Shown: positions 35,701 to 48,499, counted from the first letter of the stretch. The stretch: 64,000 nt of DNA from Paralichthys olivaceus (GCF_024713975.1 NC_091099.1:5458501-5522500), one strand, 5' to 3'. Made by a program: numbers and translations. Notes: generated by a model from the letters alone, not told the origin.

Positions 35701-36845
35701 GTTTCCCAAACATCATAGAGCCATTATGTTTTAGTGAGCTTTAGTAATGAAAGGGTAAATAACAACTCTTTGTCTGGACAGAGCTGCAGCCCTACGTGCT
35801 GTACCTGGTGGATCTGTTGATTTTGTGCCTGATCCCTCTGTGGGTGGTGATCTCCTCCAAACACCCAGCCAGTAACATCCTGCTCCGCACAGGCTGGGAA
35901 CCAATCATTACTGCAATGGTCATCAGCAGGTACTTACCGCAACCTTCTGCGAGACTCAATCCACAGCTTGCACATGTATTCACATTATTAACCAGTAATA
36001 CTTTTATAAATACATTAAATTGTGAGTCTGAATAGTTTTCCTTGGCATCAAAAGGTCCAAGCCTTAAGGTTTATGATAAAAACCATCATAAACCCTCCGA
36101 TCACTGTCATCTACATATCCACGTACAGAGCTACACTACACGTGTATAATAAACGGACATTTAAACTGACATCAGGGTTTAAGTTAAGACTTGAAAAGAA
36201 ATCCTGATTTGATAAGAAAAGTACAAATATGACATTAAAAGGAAACAAAATTAGTCCAAAGGCAGCAAACATGAGTCAGACTTTTAAAAACAATGCTGAT
36301 TAGTGTTTTATTAAAAAGTTCTCAGGTAAATAAACATCAATTTGTACAATTTAGATGAAACACACTAGTGAGAACAATGCTAGGATTATGTTGTATTCAT
36401 TTCTGCCAATAGATCCCTTTTATTAAATTACACACTGGACCTTTAACTTAAAATCATCATATGTTCTCTGAACATTCCTTCTCCACTAATCAGACACGAG
36501 AGACAACTTCTTAGTTCTTAGAGACATATGAGCTATTCAGATGTGCAGTGTCCTGAACAGATAATGGTTCTCACAGGAAACAGTTGTCAGTCTTTATATT
36601 GTATCTGAATAAAATCATGTTTTTAAGAATGTGTTATGGGTGGAGAAATGTATAAAGCAGAAAACAGGATAGTTTAATGTACTGAACATAAAGAGCTTCT
36701 AAAAACTTTATGTTTTTCTTCTCTTAGTATTGGAGGACTTATTCTGGACATGTCTGTGTCAGATCCAAACTTGGCAGGAATTATAATTTATGCTCCAGTC
36801 ATAAATGGTGAGTTGTCTTCTGAAACTGTGTATTTAATGGGCTGC

Positions 36846-36895
<50 letters not shown>

Positions 36896-39391
36896 GATAC
36901 AGGTCTAAAATCATTTGATCAATCTCAGGTGCGGAATGTGTGATGTCACATGAATCAATTTCAGGGTTTGAATCTGAAGAAAAATTCTGAAAAACCTCAG
37001 CTCCTTATTTCTGCAAGTGAAGGCCTCAGGCTACTGTGAGAAATGTATGTACTTGTTTACCCTGCAGTGACACATACATTATCCAATTCTTCTTAATAGC
37101 TATTCAGACTCTAAAATCCGATCTAACAAAGTGCCTCCTTTGAGAAATGCGCTTATTTATTACCAAGACACGTCAGCTACTGAGAAATGGGCATACAATA
37201 ACTCTCAGGGAACAGTGACATATTGGAAAGTTCCCAAAGAAATGATAAGATAACAGTTCTGATAATGATGGGAGTGTACTTACATCTATTTTCACAGAGG
37301 GATGAGCGAGTAATGATATGAAAATGAATGAACTGCTGACACAGCTCAGTCTGCTCCCTGGGGTGCAGCTCTGTCCTACTGTATACAACATGTCAGTGGA
37401 CTATACGACAGCAGAGTGTAAACAATAGCTTTGGAGCAAATTATTTTCAAGCCATCATTTTGAAAATTTCAGCTCAAATCTGCGCGACAATGCGGCCAAA
37501 AGCAAACTTGTGGGCAAATCTCTTAAAAGTAGGTGTTGTAAAGTCAATACTGAAAAGACTGCAAAAGGAGTGCAGGTCTGCAAAGTTTAAAAATAAAGAC
37601 AGAAAACTCAAATACAAATCAATGTTTACAGGGATTAGATTTTTTTTTATAAAACTCAGTTTTAATTGTTGGAGATTAAAAGTCCAACACTGGGCCAGGT
37701 TCTAAATCTAGACTTCTAACACGTAACTTTCACAATTACTAGTATCACTATAGTGTTTAAAATAATTAACTGCAGATGATCAAAGTTCAATACAGTAGAG
37801 TATATTCAAGCTTTCCTTTGATATGACATGATATTGATCCTATACTGCTATACCTGTAGATTTACAGTTAATCTCATATATTTAAATATTACATTGAACC
37901 CAAAAGATTGTATTTGTTTGTTTTTGATCAGTAATTTTGAAGTTAACCCCCCAATATAAAATACATTCCACTACAGCACAAGACATGAAAATCGCTGCCT
38001 TAAAACTCAAAAACTGCATGAAAGGTCGGGACCCAATGCTCTCGAGCTCCTCCACAGGAAATGTCTTTTTATGTGAATTAGCTCGGAGGTGAGATTGAGT
38101 CTCGGACACCTTGCATCTGATTTCAAAGGAGCTCGTCACATTTAAATATTTTACGATTTTGAACATTCTGCCTTCTTTGTTGTCGAACAGTAGGTTGAGT
38201 CAATTGTCACTGGTGACCCTGCCCCTGCCATTTCTTTTCTTATCAGGAATTGGAGGAAACCTCGTCTCCATACAGTCGAGTCGGTTGTCTACCAATCTGC
38301 ATTTGAATTTCCCACCTGGAGATCTTCCAGAGGAGCGAAGGGGCTGCTACAACCCTTGTCGCACCTTCTTTGGTTCAGGTGACTATTGTTGTATATTTGG
38401 CTAGTGATGATGTGAAGATGATGAAGGAATCTCCGCTGACACAGTCTTGATTAAAGGTTTATTACAAAAAGTTCAGCATCAATATAAGCACTGCAGTCTG
38501 CCTGGAAAGAGATCCGGGGCCAGTGTGAATCTCCTCTCCCTAACAGCTTCAACACCCTGTTTATATAAATGAGTTGTCGTGGTAAACCTAAAGAAAACAC
38601 ATCTGGCTCCCCTCCAGCCCAGCTCATCTGTCTGGTAACAGGCAGGGAAAGGTGCCGGCTCAAATTTAGAGTAATGGTTAGAGCCTTGCCCCAATGCCCT
38701 AACGTATACGTTCAGTTTTCCTCTGAAAGCCTAAACTAATGGGCCTCCAAATCTGCAGGGGCTTCAGACCCATAGATCAACTTCCTTCAAAGAGAACACA
38801 ACACTTGGCCTTTCAGACACCACACTGTCAAATGGTCAAATTTTTAAAAGATATTAAATTGCCCCTTCACTATACACACATACTAAAATGAAAAAGAAAT
38901 TCGAGATAGATAGATATAGATAAATAGGTGGATAGAATTTTTAGTTTTCATTTTTGGAATGTGAAATCTGACATTGAGCTTTGACGTGGCAGGAGCTAAC
39001 CATCGCTCTGCCCGGATCCTGCTTCTTCTGGTCATCCCTGGTCAGTTTATCTTCTTATACACCATCCACCTGATGAAAGGAGGCTACACGCTACCCAGTC
39101 CTCTCCTGACTGTCGCCTTCTTGTCTGCTTCCCTGATTCAGGTGAGTCAGACGCAGGGTTCAATTTCCCTCCGCAGACTGTTCTACAATAAATCTCATAC
39201 TTCTTGCCTCGTAGGTCTTCTCTCTGCTGTGTACAGCCGACTGTATGGTCCACTGGCTATGGCGGAGGCATAAAGACCCCGACAGTTACTCGATACCCTA
39301 CCTCACAGCCCTGGGAGACCTTCTCGGGACCTCACTCCTTGCTCTTGCCTTCCTCATGCTGTGGTGCATCGGTGACTCAGGGAGTGTATGA
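31958..39391 (+). CDS. slc41a2: Solute carrier family 41 member 2, Mg2+ transporter
   Basis: SLC41A proteins are eukaryotic relatives of bacterial MgtE and carry Mg2+ across membranes. Coding exons are 31958-32332, 32567-32674, 33668-33739, 33876-34020, 34504-34650, 35782-35929, 36728-36807, 38247-38378, 38993-39141 and 39215-39391, giving 510 residues. The start has a strong context (CACCATGG). After a polar N-terminus of about 100 residues come two MgtE-like halves with about ten membrane segments. Diagnostic motifs include [48 protein letters not shown] and [14 protein letters not shown]. The paralogue choice rests on the [12 protein letters not shown] segment and on washc4 as neighbour, as at human 12q23; which fish duplicate it is cannot be said. 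A solo LTR fills most of intron 8. Confidence 0.92.
32691..32776 (+). repeat. (CA)n microsatellite after slc41a2 exon 2
   Basis: A CA array of about 85 bases with a single interruption starts some 15 bases after the exon 2 donor (exon end 32674). Confidence 0.9.
34790..35345 (+). repeat. LTR-like repeat family B, copy in slc41a2 intron 5
   Basis: Shares the phrases AAGATTTACAATGGTG, GTTCTGGAGCC and AAAAAGAATAAACTCTA with segments near 41125-41336 and 48935-49372. The order of TATA-like sequence followed by AATAAA suggests an LTR in plus orientation. Its outer borders are not resolved. Confidence 0.5.
36846..36892 (+). repeat. (GT)n microsatellite in slc41a2 intron 7
   Basis: A pure GT array of about 46 bases starting 38 bases after the exon that ends at 36807. 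Confidence 0.9.
38387..38824 (-). mobile_element. Solo LTR, family A copy 1 (in slc41a2 intron 8)
   Basis: About 438 bases, closely similar to 41430-41872 and 63145-63579. On the minus strand it reads TGTGGTGTC at the start and ACAACA at the end, with a TATA box (TATATAAA, about 38560-38568) and AATAAA (38458-38463), giving a U3-R-U5 layout with a short U5 of about 70 bases. No internal retroviral region flanks it. It begins eight bases after slc41a2 exon 8 and is antisense to that gene. No clear target-site duplication is visible. Confidence 0.7.
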
Positions 39392-40439
39392 GTTCAAAGC
39401 AAGAGGAAGAACAAATACAACGAAAGATCACAAGGGGTGCTACGATGATAAAAAAACACAAGGACAGGATCAAAGATGATCATATATTTCTTATTTTTTA
39501 TGTCTCATCATGTTTGTGCTAATCATATTATTGCTGCTTCATGGTTTCTACCATTTCCCCTCCTGACAATATCAAAGACACACCCACTGCTTTTGTCTTT
39601 GCAGGATAACTTACTTTCCTGGCGTTTAGGAAGTTTATCAAAACACTCATCTCTGATTCTACCACAGCTGGTGCAAGCGAACGCAAACGCCAAAAACTAC
39701 AGGATGAGGAACTTCCCGAGAAAAAACCCATGAACTTTTGGAGCTGTTTCAATTTATGGGACAGTTCAGGATTTGTTTTAAATATTGCAACATTTTTGTG
39801 AATTTCTCAAGAAAAAAATGTAAAGATCTTGATGTAAAATGTCATTCATTCTTGGAGGACTTGTGTGCATTTTGGTGCAACTTGAATTTGAAGGGTCTGT
39901 TGGGCCTTGTCGGAGGCATGTGCTCTACTGAGTCCAAGCAGGAAAGTCACAAGGGGGCTAGAAGCACAGATGCACAACTACACAACTCAAAGCTCAAACT
40001 GTTAAATGCACACTTAAGGTCTTTGCACACCAAGTCTGTCTTTTGTCTTTAAAGATTTTGGAACAGTTTTGATTTGCTGCGTTTTTTGCATCTTTCAAAG
40101 GCTCAGAGAGATTTGTTTTCTTCTATTTTCTAATGTTCAGTATCAGTGCTGGTAGAGCATCGAACTGGATCTGACATCCTGAGATAGACTTGGAAACAAT
40201 CAGGATAAATTCGCAGCTCATTGATCAGAGGATGAAATTCTCTTAGTTCCTATCACCCTCTCAGGATTAGATGGACCAACCATTTTCTTTTTTCAAGAAG
40301 CCAGAGGACCTCGAAATCATCCTCACTGCTCACCACCATTTTAACTATGCGAAATCACGAGACTTCAGCTGTAAAAGTTAAATAACACAACCTTGGACAA
40401 TAACAGGATGTTCTCTTCAACTCCGGATAAACTTGACTC

Positions 40440-40641
40440 TGACAGTTCTCCTGGGGACCAATCGCACAGTTTCCTGTTTACCCGACTGTATAAAAGCCTT
40501 CTTCTTTCAATATTCGAGGTTCAACTCTGAGCGTTCATGCTGAGTTTTAAACCCTCTGCAGAGTTCACCATTAAAGACCAAAAGACAACTCTTGTCTACG
40601 GAAATTTTTAATTTCACATCCCGAGATAAATTTCCACCACA
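40440..40641 (+). repeat. LTR-like repeat family C, copy 1
   Basis: Carries TATAAAAG near 40490, ATTAAAGACC near 40571 and the end phrase GATAAATTTCCACCACA. The same end is found in reverse orientation at 44612-44730. The signal order fits an LTR in plus orientation; the left border is uncertain. Confidence 0.5.
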
Positions 40642-41124
40642 AAGAATCCAAAAGATCTTCCATTATAAGAGCCTGAGGGATAGTGAGCTTGTGTGTGTCT
40701 AGGATGGCTCAACCATCACTTCAACAACATCTCGCATCACAGTTCAGGCAGCTGGACCTCTCATCAGTGGGCCTGCGTAGAAATACACTGGATGTGTGCT
40801 CCATAGGACCAAAAGTCAATACTGACTGAGTATCCTTTAGTACTCGTCCTATTAGTATAATTAGATTTGAAGGAAGGGTTGTTTCTGATACACTTTTTGT
40901 CTTATTTGTTGAAATCGCAATAATCATCTCACTTGGACCAAATGATTCACCGGCCTGCATGTTGTTAGTAAATAAACTGATTAAATACATCATTAAAAAA
41001 CTAGTGATCTAAAGCCAAAGACAGTGAGACACAGTTAGATTTGGACGAATCAGAAACTTTATAACAAATAAGGAGGTGGGGAAAGACACTTATCGATCAA
41101 GATGATGAACATATATACCAAGTT

Positions 41125-41336
41125 TGGTCTCATATTTTCAGTCAGGTTCCAGAGCCTTCTCCGGTCGATTTGCTTGTAAAAGAATAAACTCTACTGCATT
41201 CAACTCTGATCATCTCCAGTGATTTATTCGGACTGAAGAGTGAAGACTCCAGTGGAGATAAAATATGAATGTTGAATAAGAAGTCTGGACTCATTATCTG
41301 GCCCAGTATTGGACTTTTTATTTACCAACAATACCA
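41125..41336 (+). repeat. LTR-like repeat family B, second copy
   Basis: Contains GTTCCAGAGCC, AAAAGAATAAACTCTA and ATCTGGCCCAGTATTGGAC, shared with the copies at 34790-35345 and 48935-49372. It ends close to 41336. Confidence 0.5.
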
Positions 41337-41429
41337 CAGTGTGAATGTTTAACATCAATTAAGTGCACTTCTAACACAGTGTAGAATGTCTAACAAAGGT
41401 TTTCTACAACATCCCATTATGCTTTGCAG

Positions 41430-41872
41430 TGTTGTATATTTGGGTAGCGATGATGTGAAGATAATGAAGGAATCTCCGTTGACACAGTCTTGATTGTATA
41501 AAAGTTTTATTACAAAAAGTTCAGCATCAATACAAACACTGCAGTCTGCCTGGAGAGAGATCCGGGGCCAATGTGAATCTCTTCTACCTAACAGCTTCAA
41601 CTCTCCGTTTATATAGGAGAGTTGTCGTCGTAAACCTAAAGAAACATATCTGGTTCCCCTACAAGGACACCTTCTCTGTCTAGAAACAGAGAAGAAGGCG
41701 CCGGCCCAAATTCAGAGTGATGGTTAGAGCCTTGACCTAATGCCCTAATGCGTACACTCAGTTTTTCTCTGAAAACCTAAACATATGGACCTCCAAATCC
41801 TCAAGACCTATGGGCTTCAGACCCATAGATCAACTTCCTTCAGACAAAACACAACACATGGCATTTCAGACA
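41430..41872 (-). mobile_element. Solo LTR, family A copy 2
   Basis: Aligns with the family A copies at 38387 and 63145 over nearly its whole length, including the TATA and AATAAA signals on the minus strand. Its right end diverges after CAGACAC. Confidence 0.7.
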
Positions 41873-42199
41873 CATTTAAACAAACTGTATCTTGGCAATG
41901 ATCAAAGTTACGACACTTAAAATAACACAAAGGCCTTCACTACACACATCACACTTTAAAAGGTGGACACACTAAATGAGAACCTCCAAATCCAAAACCT
42001 CCAACCCCCAGGTCCAGATTTTGTCATTTTTGTTGGGAATACTGGAGGATTTGGAAGACCGAGAAGCCTCTGTCCGGTGGATGGAAATCGCCTGAGTTGG
42101 ATGGTAAAAATGTTTAAAAGAATACATCCACATTTTTATTATTATTCAGTCCAAGAGTAAAAGCCTTGCTGCGGCAGCAAAGGAAAGTGAGGGGGCCCA

Positions 42200-42710
42200 G
42201 TGTGGGTAAGGACATCTAGAGCTCAAAAAGAAGAGTGCACATATGTTCTGTTACTGAGAGCTGGAACTAACTAGTTCTCTGACTGCGGTTCCCCTAACGG
42301 AAGTACCCCTCAGTAGAGGGGTTTCCGGTTTTAGCGGAGAACAGTATAAAAACATCTGTTTCAACAGACTCTGGCAGGCTGCCACAGACTCCAACGGATG
42401 AGTTATTTGATGTTCTTTCCCACAGCTCTCGAAGCTAGAGATGCCTAACTCTTACCTCCGGCACAAGAGACTCACTTGCTCGTGGGTTGCTGCCTAACAC
42501 AAAGCGAACTAGCAGTGGATGCTAACCACTCAACAGATTTACAGATGGACCTTTGACTCAGCGGCTACGCCCTCCAATAAACCATTGGCACAGTAGGCTA
42601 GTAAGTCCAATTAACCTTTGGAAAAGAAGCCCTCAGCTCGAGGACATTGGCTACTTATACCGAAGGAGGCTAGATGGCTACTCGCTTTTAAAGGTGTTGT
42701 TTACCGAGTG
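42200..42710 (+). repeat. LTR-like repeat with TATA box and AATAAA
   Basis: GTATAAAAAC lies near 42350 and CCAATAAACC near 42573. Upstream is a small hairpin (ACCCCT, four-base loop, AGGGGT) near 42306-42321. The layout is that of an LTR in plus orientation. A partial family A LTR abuts it on the right. Only one copy is present in the window, so this is tentative. Confidence 0.35.
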
Positions 42711-42712
42711 TT

Positions 42713-42876
42713 TTCCCTAACAGCTCCAACTCCCCGTTCATATAGAGAGAGTTGTTGTTGTAAAACCTAATGAAACACATATGGGCCTTGACCTATTGAC
42801 ATGATATGGACCTCAGACCCACCCATCAACTTCAACCTCAGAGAGAAACACAACACATGGCACTCCAGACACCACA
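42713..42876 (-). mobile_element. Solo LTR, family A copy 3 (partial)
   Basis: Matches only the U3 part of family A, from the CCCTAACAGC phrase to CACCACA. The R-U5 part is missing, so the copy is truncated. Confidence 0.6.
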
Positions 42877-43959
42877 GTGTCAAATCACAAGCTGGTTAAG
42901 CAATTGAGCGTGAGGCATATTGACAGGTAAAACCTTCGATTTATTAACACCCCCCCTTTTATTTTTTAGTGTTTTATTCTTAGATTTTCTTTTTAAAATA
43001 GGAAAACCCTGTAATCAGTGTAATACGTTTCTTTTAATAAAAAATGTTGTTTAATAGAACTAGAGTTTTTCTATGGCAACGCACCAAGCACCAACACATA
43101 TTCTTCTTCAAGAAAAAGACACCACTATGCCCCCGAAGGTAAGCTCCAGCATCTCCACACCACAGCAACATTACTGAAAACCTTAGGGCACACACACACA
43201 CCTCATCTCAGGGTAGGGAAGTGCTGCAGGGACCTCTCCCCGGATCGAATGGCCCGGTATAGGCTTTTTACATAGCTGTTAAGGGGCTTTTATACAGTCT
43301 TCATCTAGTCGGAGACTCCCAGGGACAGGCTGTGAGTCTTTTGGCCGCCCACCCCGGAAACAGACCTGTGAAGTGGTGTCACAGGGGTCTTCGTGGGGGG
43401 TCTGGGTCGACTCACAGAAGCCAGTAGAGATTATTAAGAGGGCTGTCTCTGCCCCTCTCCACCTTCTGTGTCTAGACACTATATGCCTTGGTGCTCATAT
43501 GTCGCCTCAGGTCGAGGACAAGACCAGTGAGCGACGGACGCATAGGGCTCCGCGGTAGCGACCGGACAGGACAGAAAAATTAGCCGACTGAGAGGTTCTT
43601 CTCTCCTCTCTTCCGCGAGGGCTGCCGGCCTGCTGACATAGACAAAAAAGTCTGTAAATGCTACAGACGGCAAATCAATGAACATACCGTCGCTGGTGGA
43701 AAAGTCTCAGCAGAAAATAATGTTAGACCAGGTGTAGTCGTGAACAGAAACTGCACATGCCTACAGACAAACACATAGAAACACACATTTGGCTGTCAAG
43801 GTCAGGAAGAGCTCTTCCCTCTCATGCGTTAAACAAAACCATATAAGGAGTTGTTCGTTTGTCAGATAGAGTTGGAGACACGAGGATCAAGTACAGATTG
43901 TGCTGCATCACCAAAGGAGGGACCAAACAGGGAGCGGCTAGTGCTCATTCATTGTTTCA

Positions 43960-44240
43960 AGTGCCAAACGCCAGGACTGAGCCTGTGCACCAACAAGGGA
44001 GAGCTGAGTCTAAACCATGGCTATTCCCCACCCATATTGACCAATCACATTCATTCACATTTTACAAAAACTGTTGGATGCCAACTGTACGGAGTGACTC
44101 TTCACGACTCTGCGTGGCCTATAACCAGATCGTGTTTGGGTGCCCATAGCTATGAAATGCCTTTTCATTGTCTGATAATAAATGCTCATTGATTGCACAC
44201 GGATTGACTCTTCTCATATCTCAGGATAAACGAACTCGAC
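43960..44240 (+). repeat. Possible LTR-like segment
   Basis: Has AATAAATGC at about 44178 preceded by a long A/T-balanced segment and followed by a short tail, resembling the R-U5 part of an LTR. Borders and orientation are not proven. Confidence 0.25.
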
Positions 44241-44611
44241 AATGACAAGATTCAATTAAGGAAACACGAACCACAGACAGACGACAAACTGACAAAGGGA
44301 AGCACAGAGACTTATATACACAAGGGAGGCGGGGTGGATTGAAAACAGGTGATCCTAATTAAAAACAGGTGCTGACGCTCACAAGGGCGGGAAACAGGAC
44401 AAAGGCAGGAAATAAAGCTAAGGACGCACAAGGAACATAATTTCAAAATAAAAGAGGAAGTGGAGCACTCAGGGAAACCACTGAACACAAACCTAAACAA
44501 GGAAACCCAAGTAGAAATCAATAAACCACAGAGTCAATGAAACAGAAACAAAATATTCTCTCAGTCTTGGGGTCAGGGCAGAATCACGACACTCTCCTGA
44601 CTTCTTCGTCA

Positions 44612-44730
44612 GTGTGTGGTGGAAATTTATCTTGAGATGTAAAATAAAGAGTTTCTAAGACCAAAGTTGTCTTTGGGTCATTTAATAGAAAACTCTGCAG
44701 AAGGTTACACAGTTAGCACAAATGCTTGGA
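44612..44730 (-). repeat. LTR-like repeat family C, copy 2 (reverse orientation)
   Basis: The plus strand starts TGTGGTGGAAATTTATCTTG, the reverse complement of the end of the family C copy at 40440-40641. The similarity runs on through a reversed counterpart of the ATTAAA phrase. Confidence 0.5.
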
Positions 44731-45589
44731 GTGGAGCAACCCCTAATAGGGAAAGAAAAAGGTTTTTATACAGTTCGGTAAACAGTCTGCTCTTGCTTCT
44801 GCATGAAAGAGGAAGTTTGCTACTGCACAGGTTAGGGTCAACAAGAGGATCATCAACAAGTGGACATTAACTCTGAAGTTACATCTGCCAAGTGCATAGC
44901 AACACTCAGGGCATTTGTTAGTTAAAGACAAAAAAGAAAAAGGTGTCTGTCTAGTTTCCAATCGTTCGTCTGCATTTACCCCAGACAGTTCCTCTTGTGC
45001 GAGCACAATTGTGTTTCTATATGACTTATTGTTGAACACAGCACACGAACATCGATCAGACATATGAAAAAATTCAAGTAAAGTTCATATGTGAATTTTC
45101 CATTTCAAGTTTCTTTTTTCTTTTTCTTTTCCTTTATTCTGAGATTTGTTTTTTCTATTTTTGCATCTTTTGCACGTTAGAAGTGTGATTAACCACTGTG
45201 AATACTGCAGGGGATGTCTTGCTGTGTTCTCACATCGGATTCTGCTGACTATCTGACCTTATACAATGCCCACCCAAATGTTTACTCTACCCACCCATTG
45301 GTTAACTTTATTCTGTTCCATTTGAATCTGCCAATCGTGTTTATTTCATATGCCCTGACAGATTTTCCTGATTTCTGAATTGCTGGTTGGACACAGGGCT
45401 GGGTTAAAAAAAAAAGTGTTGTCTGATTAAAATTGATCTTTATTTGAATGATCCGATATTGATTCGATATATATTTGATATGACCACACTAAGGTACCTG
45501 GGGCGAAATTAATTTAGTAAAATATTATAATAATGGTTATTATTATTATTCATAATCATTATTATGATATAGATATATATTTTGCAATC

Positions 45590-45900
45590 CCAGGGACACA
45601 TATTTCTTAGAGAATTGTCAAGCTTTAATGCTCAGAGCATGGCACACAAGACAAAGGTTTTGCACACCGATGGGAAGCTGTTCTTTCTCTTTATAACTTT
45701 GGCTCGTTCCTCCCCCTCTAAGGTTAGAGTCTTTAGCCAAAGGTCAGGATCTTCTGATGACATCAAAGGGGGCAACAATGCCTTAGCTTAGGAAATCAGG
45801 CCAAGATTCATTCAGTCAACAAAGGTTACATTGCATAAGATTCATCATGATCAATACATAGGGAAAATGAACATGATTTCACTGTGCATGATCAAAGTTA
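45590..45900 (-). repeat. Possible LTR-like segment in reverse orientation
   Basis: On the minus strand a TATAAAGAG sequence (about 45695) precedes an ATTAAAGC signal (about 45625) by about 70 bases, as in a compact LTR. No second copy was found in the window. Confidence 0.25.
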
Positions 45901-46559
45901 CATTTCCCTCCCAGCCACCGATATTATAAAGGTTTGCATTGATGCACAGAGGTGTAAGGTGGCAGGGTTGTGTTAAATTACCATTGACACATAGAAGGTG
46001 ATAAGTATCTGCAAACCCTTTCAAGTTTGGTTAACTTACATATCAATGCCAGGAAGGAATTTAACACATTGAAAAATGCTTGGGAAGCCTTGAATTACGA
46101 CTCATATTGACGTTTAAGCTATCTGCAACTATTCTTTTGAATAGTTACAAACAGGATTACAGATATCTGCAATTGTCATTTAGGATGTATGACAAGTTTA
46201 GAAAGTCTGATGTGATTTTTTATCAGTCTGTGTCAGACTTCCTTTTACAGACGTCTGAAATAACCCACATGCAATGTATGAGAAAATACAGTTCAGTAAA
46301 TCACTCAAACTAATATATAAACCACACACATATGAATTGTAATAAAGCAAACTCAGTGTCATGTTATTAAAGTCATTGGCTAAAACATTTCTTGCAGTAG
46401 AATGCAACGTTTGTAACCTCACTTTGCACCATGCACTGTATATGAAGTGCTCTGCAAATGTCAAGCACACAAACAATAAAAAGTGGCAGAATATTGTAGA
46501 ACTGTTTGAGGAAGGCTCACTACATTCAAGGAGCTTTATTCCCCCCCCGAGGAACATCT

Positions 46560-46938
46560 GGAGGTGGGACGCTCACGTGCAACTCCACGGGTCATCTTCT
46601 CGTGTATGACGTCGCACATTTCGCGTGGGTGGACTGCAGAGCAGGAGAAAGGAGGGCTGAGGTGAAGAGGAGCGATGAGAGGAGAGGAGGACTGAAGAGA
46701 AGAGGACTGAGGGGGGAGGACTGAGAGGAAGGCTGAGGAGTGGAGGACAGACAGAGGAGAGGAGGACACAGGACTGCACAGTGGGACAGGACCTACTCTT
46801 TGTAGAACATGCAGAAAGTCTTGTCCGTCGCTCGGTGCTTTGAATCACATCGGATGTAAACATGGTGGAATAACCGTCAACACGAAGAGAGCCACTGTTC
46901 TCTGACTCCGGATAAAGGACGAGCTCGTCGAGACAAAA
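46560..46938 (+). promoter_or_regulatory. CpG and purine-rich promoter with probable leader exon, perhaps of resf1
   Basis: An E-box (CACGTG, 46574-46579) and a CRE core (TGACGTC, 46607-46613) are followed by a strongly purine-biased GGA/GA tract (about 46640-46770) and then mixed sequence ending at a good donor, AAAA|GTAAGT, after 46938. No coding exon follows until resf1 at 55981, whose exon begins with a clean acceptor, so this is probably the resf1 5' UTR exon. That link is an inference from position and strand. Confidence 0.45.
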
Positions 46939-48309
46939 GTAAGTTAGCAACCGAAGAACCACGATCAAGTTTTCATGTTTGATTTGTCATGTGTTAACCT
47001 GGTGTTAACACAGGCTCCACAGCACAATGGAAGGTGCTGCACGAGAAGAAGCAGGTCAATTATTCAATTAACATAAAAGCAAGGTCGAAAAAAGTCCAAT
47101 GCATCACAATGCTAAAACTATATACTGTCAAATGTGCAGTGCGACAAGGACGATGCTCCACATACACAGACTAATATGCAGACAGACTGTATTTACTTCT
47201 CCTTTCTGCATTGGCAACAGATTGCATTGTTGGATGCTGTCACAGAGAATGCTGACTGACTTATAGATTTAAAGAAATTGGCCATGTTTTTAATTATAAT
47301 CTAACTGCAAATTATTTTACCAATATTTCGATTTCATTTAAATCCTTGTCTCTTGTATTATTCAACAAACAAAAGCAATAAAACATTCTATAGTATGACC
47401 AACACAATATTAGATAGATTAAACTGTTCTATCTAAAACTGTTCTTTCCTTTATGTTGAAATAAGATGATTACCTCAATCATTGTAGTATATTGACTGAT
47501 TTGTTTAACTCCCAGCCCTGTAAGCATGCAATAATTATCATGACAACATAAAAAAGCACAAAGTCATAATTGCAGATTGCAAAAATATATAAACAACAAA
47601 TCTGTGGCTACCCTACTCTGTATTTAGATAATTTAAAGTCCTCGTAAGTAACATGTGGATTGCACTTTTTAAATGCTGTCTGTGAACACTTACTAGACAG
47701 TGTTTAGATAAATTGATAAAAATATAAAAAACTGATCTCCAGTCAGTAACATATCAAACAAATGGAGGTGTTGAAAGAGCCCTTTGTGGCTTCTGAACGC
47801 TTTCAGCATGAAACCTCATTTCCTGCCAGACGGAAAAAACAAAAGCCTTTAGTTTTGCAGGTGGAGAGCAAGAGCCCTAGAGGGAGAGTGTAACAGAGTG
47901 TGTGTCAGTATGTCAGCCGCTCCTTCTGAGCTAGTAGTAAAATGAAAGTAAACAATGATTTCTCCTCTCGCTGTGAGTTTTTGGGCCTGCGTGCATTAGC
48001 TAGTATAATGTTTTACCTGATTTGGGCATACAGGGATGGATGATGATCTTGAAGATGTTGCAAATGTTGTAGAAAATTCTGTAGACATTTGAAGCTTATG
48101 TGCAGTATATTATTTGGTCACTATGTCACATAAGAATGTCACTATATACCTTTAATTTGCACTTTAATCTAATGTGTGTTGAAACATAATTTGCTAATGA
48201 TAACAACAAGTTCAACACAATGATTACAACAATATACTCAAGGGAGTGCCACATTATACTCATACTCAAACAGTATGATGTGTATTTATAACTTATGTGA
48301 ATAAATAAT

Positions 48310-48490
48310 AATCTTTTTAAAAAAGGCAACCTGACAAAACTGAAACATAATGATGTCTTTTTAAAAAATGGAAACCCGACTGAGCAGATTATAATGGTGT
48401 CAAGAGTAGTCACAATATCTTTAAAAAAAAACCAGTAAACTGATTGAACAGAAGATAATGTTGTCAAGAATAATCAAAGCTGTTTAAAAG
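48310..48490. repeat. Degenerate tandem repeat, about 60-base unit, three copies
   Basis: The units each run from an A-rich start through a GACTGA- or AACTGA-like core and ATAATGNTGTCAAGA to a TCTTT- or CTGTTT-like end. Copies differ by several substitutions. Confidence 0.6.
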
Positions 48491-48499
48491 GAAAAGACA

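Larger units (their letters stand above)
39392..46529. other. Transposon-rich spacer between slc41a2 and the resf1 promoter
   Basis: No host gene is supported here. The block contains LTR copies listed separately (families A, B, C and a TATA-bearing family at 42200-42700) plus unassigned repeat sequence at 43000-44560 and 44730-45570. The many short open frames lack recognisable protein domains. Confidence 0.5.

Noticed and set aside
43279-43685. Frames at 43.3-43.7 kb as a retroviral gag
   Set aside because: Short, mutually overlapping on both strands and without the conserved capsid or zinc-knuckle motifs.
46536-46968. Ser/Pro/Leu-rich minus-strand frames
   Set aside because: They arise from the purine-biased tract read on the opposite strand; no homology.
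48310-48490. CRISPR-like spaced repeats
   Set aside because: Units are diverged, contiguous and lack distinct spacers; the window is vertebrate DNA.
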